64,000 bases of DNA from the NCBI RefSeq assembly GCF_024166365.1, contig NC_064835.1, forward strand, positions 62,228,607-62,292,606, in the 5' to 3' direction. The DNA is from Elephas maximus indicus (taxonomy: Eukaryota > Chordata > Mammalia > Proboscidea > Elephantidae). Under the pieces are notes generated by a model, which had not been told where the DNA came from, ran no database searches, and worked only from the letters and a program-made list of their open reading frames with translations. Positions 1 through 11,688 of the stretch are shown in pieces (within the stretch, counting starts at the first letter, position 1; each line of letters starts with the position of its first letter). The translations under genes were made by a program, and so were the position numbers.

Positions 1-2560
1 ATCCAACTGATTTTTGTATGTTTATCTTGTATCCCGATACTCTGCTGAGCTCATTAGTTTCCGCAGTTTTCTGGCGGAATCCTTAGGGTTTTCTGTGTAT
101 AAGATCATGTCATCTGCAAATAGAGATACTTTGACCTCTTCCTTGCCAATCTGGATGCCTTTTATTTCTTTATCTAGCCTAATTGCTCTGGCTAGGACTT
201 CCAGCACAATGTTGAATAAGAGTGGTGATAAAGGGCATCCTTGTCTGGTTCCTAATCTCAGTGGGAATGTCTTCAGGCTTTCTCCATTTAGGGTGATGTT
301 GGTTGTTGGCTTTGTATAATTGCCCTTTATTATGCTGAGGAATTTTCCTTCTATTCCTATTTTGCTGAGAGTTTTTTATCCTGAATGAGTGTTGAACTTT
401 GTCAAATGCCTTTTCTGCATCAATTGATAAAATCATGTGATTCTTGTCTTTTGTTTTATTTATGTGGTGGATTACATTAATTGTTTTTCTAATGTTAACC
501 ATCCCTGCATACCTGGTATGAATCCCACTTGGTCATGGTGAATTTTTTTTTTTTTTGATATGTTGTTGAATTCTATTGGCTAGAATTTTGTTGAGGATTT
601 TTGCATCTACATTCATGAGGGATATGGGTCTATGATTTTCTTTTCTTATGGTGTTTTTACCTGGTTTTGGTATCAGGGATATGGTGGCTTCATAGAATGA
701 GTTTGGTGGTATTCCGTCCTTTTCTATGCTCTGAAATACCTTTAGTAGTAGTGGTGTTAACTCTTCTCTGAAAGGTTGGTAGAGCTCTGCAGTGAAGCTG
801 TCCGGACCAGGGCTTTTTTTTTGTTGGGAGTATTTTGATTACCTTTTCAATCTCTTCTTTTGTTATGGGTCTATTTAGTTGTCCTACCTCTGTTTGTGTT
901 AGTTTAGGTAGGTAGTGTGTTTCTAGGAATTCATCCATTTCTTCTAGGTTTTCAAATTTGTTTGAGTATAGATTTTCATAGTAATCTGATATGATTCTTT
1001 TAATTTCAGTTGGGTCTGTTGTAATATCGCCCATCTCATTTTCTTCTTCGGGTTGCTTCCTCTCCTGTTTTTCTTTTGTCAGTTTGGCCAGTGGTTTATC
1101 AATTTTGTTGATTTTTTCAAAAAGCTAGCTTTTGGTCTTGTTAATTCTTTCAATTGTTTTTCTGTTTTCTATTTCATTTAGTTCAGCTCTAATTTTTATT
1201 ATTTGTTTTCTTCTGGTGCCTGTGGGTTTCTTTCGTTGCTCTCTATTTGTTCAAGTTGTAGGGATAATTCTTTGATTTTGGCCCTTTCTTCTTTTTGGAT
1301 GTGTGCATTTATTGATATAAATTGGCCTCTGAGCACCGCTTTTGCTGTGTCCCAAAGATTGTGATAGGAAGTGTTTTCCTTCTCACTGGATTCTCTGAAT
1401 TTCTTTATTCCATCCTTAACGTCTTCTATAATCCAGTTTTTTTTGCTCAGGGTATTGTTCAGTTCCCAAGTGCTTGATTTCTTTTCCCTGCTTTCCCTGT
1501 TATTGACTTCCACTTTTACGGCCTTATGGTCAGAGAAGATGCTTTGTAATATTTCAATGTTTTGGATTCTGCTAAGGCTTGCTTTATGACCTAATATGTG
1601 GTCTATTCTAGAGAATGTTCCATGTGCACTAGAAAAGAAAGTATACTTGGTTGCTGTTGGGTGGAGTGTTCTATATATGTCTACGAGGTCAAGTTGGTTG
1701 ATTGTGGAATTTAGATCTTCCGTGTCTTTATTGAGCTTCTTTCTGGATGTCCTGTCCTTCACCGAAAGTGATGTGTTGAAATCTCCTACTATTATTGTGG
1801 AGCTATCTCTCTTTTCAATGCTGATAGCATTTGTTTTATGTATCTTGCAGCCCTGTCATTGGGTGCATAAATATTTAAAATGGTTGTATCTTCTTGGTGT
1901 ATTGTCCCCTTAATCATTATATAGTGTCCTTCCTTATCCTTTCTGATGGATTTAACTTTAAAGTCTATTTTGTCAGAAATTAATATTGCCACTCCTGCTC
2001 TTTTTTGCTTGTTGTTTGCTTGATATTTTTTTTCCATCTTTGAGTTTTAGTTTGTATCTCTAAGTCTAAGGTGTGTCTCTTGTAGGCAGCATATAGACGG
2101 ATCTTGTTTATTAATCCATCCTGCCACTCTGTCTCTTTATTGGTGCATTTAGTCCATTTACATTCAGGGTAATTATGGATCGGTATGAATTTAGTGCTAT
2201 CATTTTGATGTCTTTTTTTGTGTGTTGACAGTTTCTTTTTCCCACCTCATTTTATGTGCTGAGTAGATTTTCTTTTTGTCCTTTCCTCATAATTGTTGTT
2301 GTTCATTTTGTTTCTGCTGAGTCTGTATTTTTCCTTCGTATTTTATTTTGATGAGTAGGATAGTTTTTCTCCTTTGTGGTTACCTTATTATTTACCCAGA
2401 TTTTTATAAATTTAAAACTAACTTTTATTTCTTTGTATCACCGTTATCTTCCTCTCCATATGGAAGGTGTATGATTACATTTCTTAGTACCTCTTTATTA
2501 TTTTAATGTTGTCTTCTTTTATATAATAACATTGCTGTTATCCTGTTGAACAGGCATTTT
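1..2560 (-). mobile_element. LINE-1, ORF2 5' two-thirds, cut by window edge
   Basis: Minus-strand translation shows L1 ORF2 pieces. The endonuclease lies in about 1199-2037 (GVAILISDKIDFKVKSI..., LNIYAPN, then SRIDHILGHKASLS). The linker is at about 690-1034. Reverse transcriptase is at 22-502 ([18 protein letters not shown], then [14 protein letters not shown] with the FADD catalytic box). The frames are broken by stops and frameshifts, so it is not active. It is fairly well preserved and therefore a younger L1 than most in the window. The 5' boundary near 2560 is approximate. Confidence 0.9.
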
Positions 2561-3430
2561 TAAAGCCCAGCTCCATTTGCGTCATGGTTAGTTAAGGTTC
2601 TGCACTTGAACTTAGGCTGTCTTGTGTGGGGAGTAATGGGGGGACTGGATCAGGATCATAATACGTGAATGTAGCCACTCATCCTTGGGAACATGCTGGA
2701 AGTTTGGGCCCCAAACCCCATGCAGAAGTCTAGAAAGTTGGGCAGATCTTTGAGGAGGGCTCTATTTTCTCTAGGTCCTGAGTGGAGTCTTGGACTTATC
2801 ACTATAAGACTATCCAAATTAAGGCACCAACACTGGAGGAAACAGGTCCAGGGACAGAGAATGAAACAGACACACACAGACACACAGAGGCTTGAGAGAA
2901 TTTATCCCAACGCCCTAGGAAGAGATGGTTTGGGCTACTGTGTGCTTTCCAACCAATTATGGCTTGAATCACAGGTAAGAGGAGCAGATGGGACTAGCAC
3001 TGCTCAGATCATGAAAATTATCTATGTGTCTTGTAATCCCCATAAAATGTGGCCCAGTCAGTCTTGGAACATGAGTACCCTCTCCCTCCAGCCCTGCCTT
3101 GTGGGGATGGTAGAGGAGTTTCCTTAGATCAGGGTCTTCATCTTGGTGGGTTGCAAGGGGCAAGGGATTGGAGATGAGCCAAGAGTGCCCCCTAGAGACA
3201 ATGTTAATCTCAATTTTTGATACTGTTCAATTTTTTTTTCTTGTTTTCCTGAGTATTAAGTGAGAAACTGGGAAAGGGCTATAACTGAGGGTTCATAGCC
3301 AGTAAAAATAAAACTAACAGTGCAGGTTAAAATCAACCAGCTATCAAACCAGCAACAATGTAGACTAAGTTCATCTTGGTCTAACTTTCTAACAACTGAT
3401 CAGAACAATCATTTGGGGACACAAAATGGA
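2561..3430. other. Intergenic stretch with no recognised feature
   Basis: Downstream of ALMS1 and right of the L1. I see no gene, RNA or known repeat; the frames here are short and lack family motifs. Confidence 0.5.
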
Positions 3431-3439
3431 TTTTTTTTT

Positions 3440-4235
3440 CCTGCTCTCTTCTTATACTCTCCCACCCCACCCCACCCCCTGCCGCTATATTATATCTATT
3501 TTGTAGTTGTTGTTGAGATATGCACAGCAAAACATACACCAATTCAACAGTTTGTACATGTACAATTTAGTGACACTGATTAAATGTTTCAAGTTGTGCA
3601 ACCATTCTCATCCTCCTTTTCTGAATTGTCCCTCCCTCATTGATATAAACTCACTGCTCCCTAAGGTTTCTAGCTAGTCTTTCAGGTTGCTGTTGTCAAT
3701 TTGATTCCATAAAAAAAACCCAGTGCCATTGAGTCGATTCCTATAGATAGTTATTAAAAGAGTGTAATGCTCAAAGTAGACCTTTTTTCCTAAAAAAAAA
3801 CAAAAAACAAAAACCTAGTTAAGCTATACTATTTTTTTTTTTATTGTTTGGTTTTAAGACGACTTCAGGGGGTATTTTTGGTTTAAAGATTATCTCAGGG
3901 CAATAGTTTCAGGGGTTCACCCACCCTCCATGGCTCAGAAAGTCTAAAGTGCATAAGATTTGAAATCCTAGTCTACATTTCCCCCCTTTTGATCAGGTTT
4001 CTTCTGTGGAATTTTTAATTAAAATATTCAGTAACGGGCACCATCCAGTTCTTCTGGCCTCATGGCAAAGGAGGCAGTTGTTCACGGAGGCAATTAGCCA
4101 TACATTCCATATCCTCCTCCTATTCCTGACTCTCCTTCTTCCTCTGTTACTCCAGGTGAACAGAGACCAATTATTGTAAATGCATTGTGATTTACAGTTA
4201 AAACACTCTGCCTTCTTCATACACTCCATCTCCCC
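3440..4235 (-). mobile_element. Afrotherian L1 3' UTR copy, antisense
   Basis: Shares ordered blocks with the copy at 13200-14080: 'agtatctcaggg'-like, 'accatctagttcttctg'-like and 'gaccaattattg'-like motifs in the same order. This matches a long L1 3' UTR that I recognise as common in elephant. It is diverged. A truncated antisense AfroSINE tail lies within it near 3712-3756. Confidence 0.6.
3712..3756 (-). repeat. AfroSINE tail fragment
   Basis: The 'aacccagtgccattgagtcg' segment is the reverse complement of the 3' end of the Afrotheria SINE. Only the tail is present. Confidence 0.55.
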
Positions 4236-5117
4236 AAACTGAATGTGCTGATGGACACCAGAGGTCTTTGCTGCGGGGTGGGTAGAAACAGAAGATGCCC
4301 TTAAGGAAGAGGAGTGGTTGAGCAGGCTAGAGCCTAACCTTCAGGAGTAAAAGAGGGCAGTGGGTTCTCAGGTCAGGTATGAACTAGATCTAGGAAGAAG
4401 CATTTCAAGAGTGAATGCTCAATGACAGCTCAGAAGCAGGTACAATGGCTCAGCCTGGGCTTGGGCTTTTTGCACCTGTGCAAGAACATAATAAAACAGC
4501 AAATCGAGAGGTTCAAAGTCCTGCCAGGGATGGGGAAATAGCACTTACAGAGAAAGGTGCTGGCATGGTGGGGGTAGGTGGTGTGTGGCTGGTGGCACAA
4601 GCAGCCAGATGGTGGCATTAGGATGGTGACCCTATGCCTTCTGTCAGGTGCTGAGAGTAGGGGATCCTACTCTGTGAGGCAAGTCCTTTTGTCAGGACAT
4701 GCCTGGATTCTCCAGGCAGCACACCACCAGAGTCTCTAAACACCAAAGGGGAGGGCAGGATGACTGCAGTCATGAGACCCCACAGGCACCCTTCCTCCAT
4801 GCTGTGCTCTTGGCTGGCGGCCTGGGGATATCCTGGTATCATGTGAAAGCAAGTCTGTAAATTTCCTGTTTAAACGAACCTCCTGGAGATGCTAACAGAG
4901 TCTCCCCATGCGCCTGGAGAATTCACAGGTGTGTTCCGGCTGGGGCTGGGAGGAGCAAGCTTCCTCAGCCTGAACTTAAAGGCTCTGGGAGACGTCTGGA
5001 TGAGCATTCCATTCCTAGTCACCCTTCCTTCTGCTCTGGCTGCAGATCCAGGCATATCACATCCTGTTTCTGTTCTGAATACTGACTTCCCACAGGACAT
5101 GTACAGAGCCACAGCCT
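4236..5117. other. Intergenic stretch with no recognised feature
   Basis: GC-moderate unique-looking DNA between two repeats; no coding motif, RNA gene or repeat family recognised. Confidence 0.5.
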
Positions 5118-5245
5118 TTTAGAGCTGAAAGGGGGGTTAGAGGTTATTTGTCCTCGTTTTACGGGTAAACTGGCCTAGAGTTGTGAAGTACTCCGCCCAG
5201 CAAGAAGAGAAGAGCTAGTTGTAGACCTCTCTCCTGACTCTCCTT
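5118..5245 (+). repeat. MIR-like SINE fragment
   Basis: Resembles the MIR 3' half ('ttttacgggtaaactggcct', corresponding to the usual 'ttttacagatgaggaaactg'). Heavily diverged. Confidence 0.45.
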
Positions 5246-5975
5246 CCCGGCCTCCTGTGTGGGAAGAGCACCTGGGCAGCCTGGCTTTAACACTCTGACC
5301 TGCACTTGGCAGCAGGGTCTGCTCTTTGATTTGAGCTTCTCGAGAAGGCCTCTGGGGAAGCGACTGGCCCTACTGCTCTAATGGTGGTTCTCTGAACTGA
5401 GAATGAGGGGTGCTTAGCACCTTTCCCTTCTCAACCTTGGGCCTTAGTTATAATTCCAGGCCACAGGGTGAAAAAAAAATCCCATTATACTCTGATCCAG
5501 GCACTGGATTAAGTGCTTTTATATGCATTAATTCATGCTTTTCAAAAGTTGTTCTCATGTTATAAACATTGGTTCCATATATGATAATGAACAGTCTGAG
5601 CCTTCATTCTTGAAAACAAGAGGGTGGGTGGAAGAAAACCTGCCTAAGAAGGTGGCTGCCTTTCTTCCTAGGGCCACAAGGCCAGCTCTGGACTGAGGCT
5701 GAGGGAGGCTCACTATACCCAAGGTGCCCACGTCTGCTGCAGTCTTGGGGCATGCTCGATGGGTGCCCGTACCAGATGCTTTCTCCACGAAGCACACGAC
5801 AGGGCTCTCACCATACCATGCTTTGTTTCTAAAGAAACATGCCACATTTTGTTCCAACAGCCCATTTTCCTTAACTGATGCTTTAGATAACGGCTCCCAC
5901 ACCTCAGGGGAGACACTGCCCAGCTCCCTGCACATCTCAGATGGGAAAAGAAATGACCCTCTGTGCTTGTTTCAC
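5246..5975. other. Sequence just downstream of ALMS1
   Basis: Contains a short MIR-core-like piece near 5490-5560 ('ctctgatccaggcactggat'). Otherwise nothing recognised. It would hold any downstream cleavage or termination element for ALMS1. Confidence 0.4.
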
Positions 5976-5995
5976 TACAAATGAATCAAAAGTTA

Positions 5996-6001
5996 TTTAT
6001 T
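5996..6001 (-). promoter_or_regulatory. Candidate distal poly(A) signal AATAAA of ALMS1
   Basis: AATAAA on the minus strand about 280 nt after the stop codon, in AT-rich context. It is the best candidate for the main ALMS1 3' end. Confidence 0.55.
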
Positions 6002-6189
6002 TTCTAAAAGTATAAAAACATGTACAAAAAGGGACTCACTCTAAGCTAGAATTAAGAGATATCACTGTAACAAAACAGTCGGGTGGGCAAGCCACTGTGG
6101 AGAAAGTACTGCTTCCAAACCATGAATGACTTTAATCAGGGCTCTGCCCCAGACTCTTTAGAAGGTTATTTCATGGACATAGAGTAAAT

Positions 6190-6195
6190 TTTATT
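6190..6195 (-). promoter_or_regulatory. Candidate proximal poly(A) signal AATAAA of ALMS1
   Basis: A second AATAAA on the minus strand, about 85 nt after the stop. It could give a shorter 3' UTR; which signal is used cannot be told from sequence. Confidence 0.4.
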
Positions 6196-6279
6196 AAATG
6201 CAGACGCATAAAAGTAAGGCTTGTGCTTCTCCAGATTTATAAAATATACTTCCAAGGGTCTGAGGAAAATAATCTTATG

Positions 6280-6324
6280 TCAGTCCCAGGGAACTTTTCT
6301 CCCCAAAAGTTGATTGGTCACTTT
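6280..6324 (-). CDS. ALMS1: ALMS1 last coding exon (exon 23) with stop codon
   Basis: The final coding segment is 45 nt. The acceptor is ttcctccacag (AG at 6325-6326), followed by 14 codons reading KVTNQLLGRKVPWD and the stop TGA at 6280-6282. The C-terminal GRKVPWD is the known ALMS1 end. It is too short for ordinary ORF detection and was located from the peptide and acceptor. Confidence 0.97.
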   Translation of the reverse strand, partial: KVTNQLLGRKVPWD

Positions 6325-7396
6325 CTGTGGAGGAAAAGAAAGGAAGGAAGTTAGATACTCTTTCATCAGAAGCAGACAGCCACGTCCCCACCACATGTCA
6401 CTGAAGAGACCAGCATGGCTCTACCTAAATCCTGCTTATCTTCCTTAGCTATAGAAACTATGGTAATTATACAAAATATACCAGAAATGTTTAGGAAAGA
6501 TGATTGATAATATCTATTATTTTTACGAATACAGATAATCTATAACCTTGATAGGTTAATCAGTCCATCAATGTGCAAATACACAAGCCAACAAGATGCC
6601 AGTCTTGTAGTGCTGATACACCAGATGGGCCATGCAATGACTAGGGCTCCCCAGCTGCGGAAGCCCAACCTCCAGAAGCTGGTTCTCCAATCCCACGCCA
6701 CTCTGGACGAACTGGACTTTCAGTTTCTGACTTTCCGAGTCTTCCAGGGTAGAGTGAGGGAGTTGGGAAGGAAACAAGAACATTGCTGATTTGGAAGGAT
6801 ATGGCCCTGTTGGCACAACCGGCAGTCTGGTGTCTCAGTCAACCAGCAGCAACACCCAGGCCCCATGAGGTTCTAGAACTTGCAGCACCATTGATTTCAC
6901 TGTGGCTGTGGGCAGACCTCTGGCCCTCCAAACTGCCAACTCTTACGCCACACTCAGACATTTTCCAGTTTACTCTAGAAGTTCTAGAGGTGTATGATGA
7001 CTTACCCACAAGGGGCATAAAACCGCCAGTTGGGAGTCTAGAATGAAAACTCCACAATTCTGATAGATGTGGACATTTCCACCATGGCATCTAAACTGAC
7101 ATCTAAGTGTAAAATTTGGTTTCACTCCAAATGTAGGCATGGAAGGAGCGTTATACAAGTAAGGCCGAGGGGCCTGAGAAAACGCATAGCTCTTAAGGTG
7201 GCGGTGCTAAACCTGATCTGAAATCTGATCATGGGTGCCATTATCTTCGGAATTTCAGCAGAGGTACAATGCATTACAGGCTTAAGTTCACTCCAAAAAT
7301 TCAGACAATTCTGAGTGAGTGCTCAAACAGGTCAGATGTGTTTCTCTCCCCTTCTCTTTCACCTGGTAAACCTGACTACATGGAGGATCAACTGAC
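6325..7396 (-). other. ALMS1 intron 22
   Basis: An intron of 1072 bp between donor gtcagt at 7396 and acceptor AG at 6325. No repeat or RNA gene recognised inside. Confidence 0.85.
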
Positions 7397-7496
7397 CTTT
7401 TTATATAGCTGGGCTCGCAGCCGGTATGATTTATATTCTGATTTCCTCTTCTCTTCTTCTTTCCTTTTCTGAACTTCTGGAAGTTGCTCATACATC
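7397..7496 (-). CDS. ALMS1: ALMS1 coding exon (exon 22, ALMS motif)
   Basis: This 100-nt exon has acceptor gccatttcttag (AG at 7497-7498) and donor gtcagt from 7396. Its first G completes the arginine codon from exon 21. It then reads MYEQLPEVQKRKEEEKRKSE and YKSYRLRAQLYKK, ending in phase 0. The highly basic/acidic helix and the RLRAQLYKK end are the distal ALMS motif. Longer frames on both strands over this segment are out of phase and not real. Confidence 0.96.
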
Positions 7497-7589
7497 CTAA
7501 GAAATGGCACCAGTGGAAAGACAGCATGAGGCATGGGGTTCAGGGCACAGCACTACTGAGGATGTCTTTCTGTTATGCGTTACACACTC

Positions 7590-8240
7590 TACCACTCCAC
7601 AGACAGGCCTGGACCCACTGTGTGTGCCCAGCCTCATGCTAGACACGGGGCACAAGGATCCAGGGCCCAGGGTGCTCATGCTCTAGAAAGGGAGACAGAT
7701 TGGTGAAAACATAGTTAAATTCCGCTAACAGCGGTTACTTCTGGGAAAGGAGCGGAACGAGGGGGCAGAGGTAAACCACTTCTCATTCTATATGTAAAAA
7801 TGTATTGTTTCAATATAGATAACGAACATGTATTACTATTATATATTTAAGCACCAGGATAAAAAAAAATGGGGAAAAAGGACAATAACGGTCATCTGGA
7901 CAAGATGCTGCACAGAGTTACAGATGAAGCAAATGATTCTGACTGGGGAGGAGTCAGGGGTCACTTCAGTGAGGAGACAAGGCTTGAGCTGGTCCTGAAG
8001 AATGTTTGGAGCAGAGAGGGAGCAGGGGGAGAAAGAAGGAAGGGCGCTCAAGTGAAAGCAAAGTGAGTACTGGTAAGAACGGAGTCAAGGCTTCAGAGAG
8101 AGGCACGTAGGGAAGCAGGTGGGAAGCAGGGGGTTGAGGGCAGGGTGGGATCAGGGCCACATCAAAGACCTGGGCCTGTCCTATCAGCGGTTGAATGCCA
8201 CTGATTTTAAGTCAGAGGGATGTGGTCAAATGTGCTTTTT
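7590..8240 (+). repeat. L2-like LINE fragments
   Basis: Blocks similar to L2 3' sequence: 'gtgtgcccagcctcatgcta' near 7622, 'gtgaggagacaaggcttgag' near 7970 and 'agtcagagggatgtggtcaa' near 8211. Their order fits one old L2 copy. An L1ME-like tail may interrupt it near 7725-7860. Confidence 0.45.
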
Positions 8241-8254
8241 ATTAATACAGTCTA

Positions 8255-8480
8255 ATTGGAAATAACCTAAATTTCCAACAAAAGAACAGTTAAACAGACT
8301 ATGGAATATCTACATAATAAAATTATTACAAAGCATGAAAACGATGTTTTCAAAGAACCTTTAATGATGCGGGAAAATGTTCTCAACGAAATGTCGAATA
8401 AAATAAAGCAGGATACCATGTGTGTGTATACAGTACAATCCACACGTTGGAAAAAAAAAAAAGTGTGTTAATTCAAGTCT
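8255..8480 (+). repeat. Old L1 (L1ME-type) 3' fragment
   Basis: The 'actatggaatatctacataa' block, followed by poly(A) near 8452, is the usual 3' end of ancient L1 copies. Confidence 0.5.
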
Positions 8481-9439
8481 CTGCAACACTCTCATTCTTT
8501 CCAAAAACAGGACTAGTGTTAGTTAGTTAGGATTACAAACGGTGCTTTTTTCCTTATTTTTGCTTTTCTCTATTTTTGCCAAAGTGTTCAATAATCTGAA
8601 AACAAATCATTGGAAATGATGCAGAGGTTCTGACGGGAACAGATTAGAGAAGGTGGAGGTGGGACGCGGGAAGGACAGCGGTCCTCTGGGAGTGGCCGAC
8701 AGGCAATCCACGCTAAGGCAGCGAGGAGGCTGGGTTCCAGGACTTCTAGCTGGCTGCCTGCACAGTGATGGATAAGACATGGGTAGAGGGGACAGCCCCC
8801 CAGCTTTCCTGCTAAGTGAGTGGATGCCCAAGAAAATGTGGGAGTGGAGAATGGGTAGTTCCATTGTGGACACACTAGAGATGATTACTAGCTAAAAACA
8901 CAAAAGTGGAGGCCAGGAGAGAGGGCAAAGAGGAACTAACATACGCTTTTAAGTCACTTTTGGAAATAGGGTAACCAAGGCCATAGGAAAAGAAGAGCCA
9001 CCTCATGGATAACATGTAATGTGAAGAGAAAATCTGCTTGGACAAGGAAGGTTGTATTCTTGGGCTGGAAAGCTGGCAATCAGGCTAACCTGAGTAGCCA
9101 GAAAATTACATTTTGGAAATGATTCCTTGAAAGCAACTATTCCATATTATTGCAATTAACCATCTGTTTGTGGTCTGGAGTCAATCATCGTCATCCTTGT
9201 ACTTAGTGTCTGGCACTCACGCAAATACATGTATTAGTAAGTTAACAAAGTAACTTTTCTTGAAGGACACACTAGAAGAAATATTTCTAGATAAAAAAGT
9301 AAGTTCTTTCTTCTCCCAATCCTTCCTTTTCACCTATAAATATCTTTGGCAGAGGTAGGTGATGTGAAAAGATAAGGAACAACAAGGAACTTCAGTGACA
9401 CAAATCCTCCCTCCAGGATACTCAAAGGACTACTGGATG
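8481..9439. other. ALMS1 intron 21, part without recognised feature
   Basis: No repeat family, RNA or coding motif recognised; the two overlapping minus-strand frames at 8588-8875 have no family motif. Confidence 0.45.
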
Positions 9440-9565
9440 GGGAGCCCAAGGACCAGGTTCTTGCCCTGCTCTGGCCCCAACTTGCTGGGTGACTCCCCCT
9501 CTCTGGGCTGCAGTGTCCTGAAAGTAAGGGGTGAATAGATGACCTCTAAGATCCCACTCAAATTT
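9440..9565 (+). repeat. MIR fragment
   Basis: 'ttgctgggtgactccccctc' then 'gggctgcagtgtcctgaaag' matches the MIR core and 3' part in order. Confidence 0.55.
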
Positions 9566-9693
9566 AGGTGAGTCTCAGATGGAAGTGGATCATTTTCTTG
9601 AAGAGGGAGTATGCCAGAAATAAAACTGAATAGAAGCACTCTGACGAAAACTTTCCCCAGGAGACACTTACTTCATTTCCTACGAGTATAACC

Positions 9694-9890
9694 AAACCTA
9701 ATCTCGTTGCTGTTGAGCTGATTCCGACTCATAGCGACCCCTGTATTACAGAGTGGAACTGCCCCACAGGGTCTCCTTGGCTGTAATCTTTACGGAAGCA
9801 GATTGCCAGGCTTTTCTTCCGTGGTGCCACTGGGTGGGTCTGAACCATCAAACTTTAGGTTAGTAGGGAGCAAACTGTTTGCATCGCCCT
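9694..9890 (-). mobile_element. AfroSINE, long RTE-related subtype
   Basis: Antisense copy: tail 'tgattccgactcatagcgac' at 9719, core 'gtggaactgccccacagggt', middle block 'taatctttacggaagcagat' and head near 9885. The extra middle block separates this older subtype from the short AfroSINE. Confidence 0.85.
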
Positions 9891-10054
9891 AAAAGATATT
9901 TATATTTTAAAGCATTTATACATTATAGAATATGTCTCTGCCTGTCTTCCTGTTGGCAAGCTCCACAGTCCCTAACAGCGAGAAATCCTCTTGCTGAGGA
10001 GATAGTGTAATTAGCTGTCATACAATTAAATTTTGTGACAGGGTTAAAATAAAG

Positions 10055-10765
10055 CAGTGGTTCTCAAATTTTCTGGGTGCAGGACTCCTTTACACTCCCC
10101 AAAACAGAGGATCCAAATGTGAATCGTACCTATTGATATATACCGTATTAGAAATTAAAACTAAAAAAAAAAAAAAAATTTCTTAATTCATTTAACAATA
10201 ATAAGCCAACATCGGGTATTCTATTTTTATAAAAAATAAGTATACTTTCCAGAACAAAAAACAATTTAGGAAGAGTGGCACCGTTTTACATTTTTGCAAG
10301 TCTCTTCAATGTTTGGTTTCATGGAATACAGCTGGATTCTCGTACCTGCTTCTGTATATATATATTTGTTGTTGTTAGGTACCCTTGAGTTGGTTCAGAC
10401 TTGTAGCGACCCCATGTACAATAGACACGTGCTCAAGGGTTGAGATTTAATAACAGTTAATTCGCTTCCTCAAAGACTTTCTTAGGTTTTTTTTTTTTTT
10501 TAAAAAAAACACTGCTAGTACGTGGCTGTGAGGAATACAAGGAAGGCCTACTAGACTAGTCCAGTTTGCTGCCACTGTCTAAGGCACCAGGAGCAACCCT
10601 GTCCAATACCTCCCCAATGCTCTTGCATCATCAGTACAAACGTCAACACAGGAAAAAGCTGAATAACGTCCTAGTATTATTTTGAAATTAGTTTTGACCT
10701 TTCGTATCCCCTGAAAGGGTCTCAGTGACCTCCAGAGGTCCATGGGCCACACTGGAGAACCACTG
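10055..10765. mobile_element. hAT-Charlie-type DNA transposon, both ends present
   Basis: Begins CAGTGGTTCTCAAA and ends with the inverted form GAGAACCACTG. The interior ('gtattagaaattaaaactaa', 'gtggcaccgttttacatttt', 'cccctgaaagggtctcagtg') matches a widespread non-autonomous Charlie family. It is split by an RTE-tail insertion near 10366-10435. No transposase frame is present. A clean 8-bp target duplication is not visible. Confidence 0.75.
10366..10435 (-). repeat. RTE/SINE tail fragment inside the Charlie element
   Basis: 'tgttgttgttaggtaccctt' then 'cagacttgtagcgacccc' is the reverse complement of the RTE/AfroSINE 3' tail ending in (aac)n. It interrupts the Charlie element, so it is younger. 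Confidence 0.6.
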
Positions 10766-11059
10766 GATTAAATCATCTGTTTGAATTACCTATAAAGAAA
10801 GCGCTTACTAAATGGAGAATAAAAACAAGATTTAAAGAGGAATACTTAAATTACTTAAGATAAATTGTATTCAAGGACCATGACTTCGGAAGCACTATGG
10901 TGATTATAAAGCTGTCCTTATTAAAGCTAGCCTCCAACGAACTCCTAAAAGGAAATCCTTTATATTAGTTATTCCATGGCATTCTCATGATCAATATAGG
11001 CATACTTCTAACTAATTAATTGGTTCATTAATTAAATAATGAGCAGCAAACGCATGCAA

Positions 11060-11430
11060 TGGCACAAAATTCCAACAGTACAGAAGGGTGGAAAATTAAG
11101 TCTTCTCCTACCTCTGTATCCCAGCCACTTTTTCCCAAAGGCAACCACTATTATCAGTTTTTTTTTTTGGTATCTTTCCAGAGATATTTTATGCACATAT
11201 ATATATATATACACACACACACGCCCAAATACATATGCACCCCATGCCCCCCACTTTTTCAGTGAGCACACATGAATGGCAGCAGTGTACACACATTTCT
11301 GAAACTTTATTTTTTGGTAAAGCTTAACTTAATGTGTCTTTGTTTCTTACTCTATTGAATAAATTCCTGGAAATGGGATTGCTAAAACAAAAGGAATGGC
11401 CTCAAATAAATATTTTATTTCAAATTAGAT
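11060..11430 (-). repeat. Old L1 3' fragment with AT/AC tract
   Basis: Antisense L1 3' type sequence ('aaaggcaaccactattatca', 'atgggattgctaaaacaaaa') with a (AT)n(AC)n tract at about 11196-11222. Confidence 0.5.
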
Positions 11431-11688
11431 TTCCAATCAGATGAGGCTGTCTAATACATACAAAGAAGTGGCGATCCTTTTACGTACGAGTCATTTATAC
11501 CACGATTTGCTATTTTTCTTTTCCTTTTTAGTACCATAAACGTGAAACTACTTTCACAACTAATTTTCTCATGTTTTAACTTGAGCAAAATGCCTTTATT
11601 TTGGGCACTGAGGGGGCAAACCAGATTCCCTAACCACTTGGTGGCCTGATTTATACTTTTACAATTACTCTTGTTGTTTTGGCCTTAC

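Larger units (their letters stand above)
5976..6279 (-). other. ALMS1: ALMS1 3' untranslated region (probable)
   Basis: Sequence follows the TGA on the minus strand to about 20 nt past the second AATAAA. The length of about 300 nt fits a short ALMS1 3' UTR. The cleavage point is inferred from the signals and not observed. Confidence 0.6.

Noticed and set aside
1371..1913. Plus-strand frames across the first L1
   Set aside because: They are shadows of the minus-strand L1 endonuclease region.
7288..7527. 79-codon minus-strand frame over ALMS1 exon 22
   Set aside because: It is out of phase with exon 22; the true reading gives MYEQLPEVQ...QLYKK.
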